A stretch of 8,610 nt of DNA from assembly GCA_002500925.1 (NCBI GenBank), contig DLTN01000033.1:12296-20905 (forward strand). The letters are read 5' to 3'. This DNA comes from Gemmatimonadales bacterium UBA7835 (GTDB lineage: Bacteria; Gemmatimonadota; Gemmatimonadetes; Longimicrobiales; Gaopeijiaceae). A model generated the notes under the pieces. That model was not told the DNA's origin. It was given only the letters and a program-made list of their open reading frames with translations, and ran no database searches. Each line of letters starts with the position of its first letter. The stretch's first letter is position 1. This document shows, piece after piece, positions 6,938-8,610 of the stretch. Both the position numbers and the translations under genes were made by a program.

Positions 6938-8451
6938 CACTTAATATCTTCAATCACTTCCTCGGCGACCGTGTCGGTGAAGGCCAGGGTCGCCGCCGCG
7001 CCCTCCTCACGGATCGTGGCGCTACCACCTATGATGAGGTCTTTGTGGCCTCCGGGCGCTTCGCTCGATTGCTCCAGGAAGCGGGGATAGGCCCAGGTGA
7101 TCGAGTCCTGATAGCACTTCCTGATGGAGAAGATTACGTAGCCGCACTCTTCGGCATTCTCAGGCTCGGCGCCGTGGTAGTTATGGTGAATCCGCAGCTG
7201 CCCGTCGAACAGATCAGGTATTTCCTAACCTATACCGAGCCAAAAGCAGCACTGATAACATCGAGCGTGGAAGCTCCATTTACGGAGGCCATAAGTAGTA
7301 TCACAGTCGAGTGCGCTCTCACGGTAACAGGCACTCCGGAATTTAAAGACCAAATCTCGGTTCTAAATCCGGATGTTCCAGCCTATTCCACCTCAGCCAA
7401 CGACCCAGCAGTCTTCCTCTTCAGTGGAGGCACTACAGGATATCCGAAGGGTGTCGTGCAGACCCACGGTTCGTTTAAGAACACAACCTCCCTTTACGGG
7501 CAAGGAACGCTTGGAATTGGCCCCGATGATGTGACGTTATCCGTCCCAAAACTCTTCTTCGGATACGCCACAGGCACCAACCTGTTCTTTCCCTTTTCCG
7601 TCGGTGCAACCTCTGTGCTCTTCGATGAGCGGTGCACAGCTGACGTCCTATTCAATCGGATACTGAAGTTCAGACCTACAGTCCTCATCAATGTGCCCAC
7701 TATGGTCAACAGTCTGGTTTCCCACCCCCAAGCTGACTCAAAAGACCTTTCGTCACTGCGACTTTCGACTTCAGCTGGCGAAGCGCTCCCAGTCGAACTG
7801 CACCGGCGATGGGATGACCTCTTCGGAGTGCCTCTATTAGACGGTCTAGGCACAGCCGAGATGTGGCACATTTTCATCTCAAACAGACCGGATGACGTGC
7901 AACCTGGCACACTAGGACGTGTGGTGGACGGTTTCGAAGTTCGAGCGTGCAATCCCGATGGCACGAGGGTCAAAACTGGGGACGTTGGAACGATGCGTGT
8001 GCGGGGTGACTCTCTAGCGCTCGGCTACTGGCGAGATGAAGAGAAAACCGCCGCCGCCTTCAAAGACGGTTGGTTCGTCTCCGGAGACATGATCAGCTTC
8101 GACGAGAAGGGTTATGTAACCTACGCGGGTCGCTCAGATGATATGCTGAAAATCAGCGGCAAATGGCTATCTCCACAGGAATTGGAGAACTGCCTGCTTC
8201 AGCACGAGGCAGTTCGAGAGGTCGCCGTGGTCGGAATCCCAACACGAGATGGATTGATAAAGCCGAGTGCCTTCATCATCGCTGAACGAATTGTTGAGGA
8301 CAGGGACCGACTAGCCAGTGAACTTCAGAGATGGGCACAGGACCGACTCGAGCCATACAAATACCCCCGATCAGTGCACTTCATGGAGGACCTGCCGCGA
8401 ACGCATCTCGGGAAAGTCGACCGAGGCCGCCTCGCACGCGGCGAAATTTGA
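6928..8451 (+). CDS. Benzoate-CoA ligase family protein, probably 2-aminobenzoate-CoA ligase
   Basis: 507-residue ATP-dependent, AMP-forming acyl/aryl-CoA synthetase of the benzoate-CoA ligase type. It shows the phosphate loop SGGTTGYPKG (166-175), KLFFGYATGTNLFFPF (208-223) that forms part of the aryl pocket in benzoate ligases, SAGEALP (282-288), GLGTAEMWHIF (306-316), VSGD with Asp387, GRSDDMLKISGKW (401-413) and the catalytic Lys496 in GKVDR. All residues expected for activity are present. The genes opposite point to 2-aminobenzoate (EC 6.2.1.32) as substrate; benzoate or salicylate cannot be excluded by motif reading. The ATG at 6928 begins a typical family N-terminus (TLNIFNHFLGDRVGEGQG). 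It has no recognisable Shine-Dalgarno sequence and may be translated from a leaderless mRNA. It is divergent from the six-gene operon. Confidence 0.92.
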   Translation: MHDTLNIFNHFLGDRVGEGQGRRRALLTDRGATTYDEVFVASGRFARLLQEAGIGPGDRVLIALPDGEDYVAALFGILRLGAVVVMVNPQLPVEQIRYFLTYTEPKAALITSSVEAPFTEAISSITVECALTVTGTPEFKDQISVLNPDVPAYSTSANDPAVFLFSGGTTGYPKGVVQTHGSFKNTTSLYGQGTLGIGPDDVTLSVPKLFFGYATGTNLFFPFSVGATSVLFDERCTADVLFNRILKFRPTVLINVPTMVNSLVSHPQADSKDLSSLRLSTSAGEALPVELHRRWDDLFGVPLLDGLGTAEMWHIFISNRPDDVQPGTLGRVVDGFEVRACNPDGTRVKTGDVGTMRVRGDSLALGYWRDEEKTAAAFKDGWFVSGDMISFDEKGYVTYAGRSDDMLKISGKWLSPQELENCLLQHEAVREVAVVGIPTRDGLIKPSAFIIAERIVEDRDRLASELQRWAQDRLEPYKYPRSVHFMEDLPRTHLGKVDRGRLARGEI

Positions 8452-8505
8452 AGGTGTGACGAACGGCGCGATTTTCGAGGGGCAACGACCTACAGACACT
8501 GTTGA

Positions 8506-8543
8506 GAAGGGTCAGTAACCCTTCACATCGCATGTGTTCTTTC
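8506..8543 (+). terminator. Hairpin pair after the ligase gene, possible terminator
   Basis: About 55 nt after the ligase stop, GAAGGGT (8506-8512) and ACCCTTC (8518-8524) form a perfect 7-bp stem with a 5-nt loop. Sharing the base C8524, CACAT (8524-8528) and ATGTG (8532-8536) form a second 5-bp stem, followed directly by the pyrimidine run TTCTTTC. The T tract is interrupted, so this would be a weak or non-canonical intrinsic terminator. Since a same-strand gene may begin at 8569, it could also be an attenuating spacer. Confidence 0.4.
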
Positions 8544-8568
8544 TGGATGCTAGGACGATCGATTTAAG

Positions 8569-8610
8569 ATGAAAGATCAGGTGAAAAAGAAGCTTGCGGC
8601 GCTCAGCACA
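8569..8610 (+). CDS. Possible start of a downstream gene (runs off right edge)
   Basis: An ATG at 8569 opens a frame of 14 codons, MKDQVKKKLAALST, that continues past the window edge. In-frame TAG at 8551 rules out a longer ATG-initiated form. AGGA at 8552-8555 is a poor ribosome site because it lies 13 nt away. The N-terminus LAALST is reminiscent of RraA-type aldolase-family proteins, but far too little is visible to assign a family. It has the same orientation as the ligase and starts 117 bp after it. Confidence 0.3.
   Translation, partial: MKDQVKKKLAALST

Noticed and set aside
6866..6940. Longer N-terminus (25 extra residues) for the creatininase-family protein
   Set aside because: It would run past the start codon of the divergent ligase, and the metal-ligand spacing from the ATG at 6865 already matches creatininase numbering. 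The GGAGG at 6900-6896 has no standard in-frame start at a usable distance.
7494..7973. Minus-strand open frame of about 159 codons
   Set aside because: It is antisense to the core of the CoA ligase and contains no recognisable motif.

Overview
The window is a compact catabolic locus from an aerobic heterotrophic bacterium. Base composition looks moderately GC-rich, and nothing in it (no rRNA, no diagnostic marker) lets me place the organism more precisely. Seven of the nine coding regions lie head to tail on the minus strand. One gene diverges from them on the plus strand, and the first codons of a possible further plus-strand gene run off the right edge. There are no tRNAs, mobile elements or CRISPR arrays, and no gene-free stretch longer than about 160 bases.

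Read in the direction of transcription (right to left) the minus-strand genes are: a creatininase-family metallohydrolase, a short-chain dehydrogenase/reductase, a RidA-family protein, an enoyl-CoA hydratase/isomerase-family protein, an acyl-CoA dehydrogenase, a 776-residue flavin monooxygenase/old-yellow-enzyme fusion and, after a 161-bp gap, the first 152 codons of tryptophan 2,3-dioxygenase (kynA, cut by the left edge). The first six are almost touching or overlapping and look like one operon. The divergent gene at the right is an aryl-CoA ligase of the benzoate-CoA ligase type; its start is only 62 bp from the start of the operon.

The parts fit the aerobic CoA-thioester ('hybrid') route for 2-aminobenzoate (anthranilate). 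The ligase would make 2-aminobenzoyl-CoA. The fused monooxygenase/reductase would hydroxylate and dearomatise it to an enamine-ketone, 2-amino-5-oxocyclohex-1-ene-carboxyl-CoA. The RidA-like protein, the SDR, the dehydrogenase, the hydratase-fold enzyme and the metallohydrolase are candidates for nitrogen removal, ring opening and beta-oxidation. KynA in the same orientation suggests that the anthranilate comes from tryptophan by the kynurenine pathway. Kynurenine formamidase, kynureninase, a thiolase and a regulator are not in the window and may lie beyond its edges.

The least explained parts are the RidA-like protein, which lacks the arginine needed for imine deamination in classical RidA; the creatininase-family protein, for which this pathway has no assigned step; and two regulatory regions. 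The 62-bp divergent gap has a promoter placed for a leaderless ligase transcript, with a dyad over its start codon. The kynA leader has repeated AAGTC half-sites overlapping a putative promoter.
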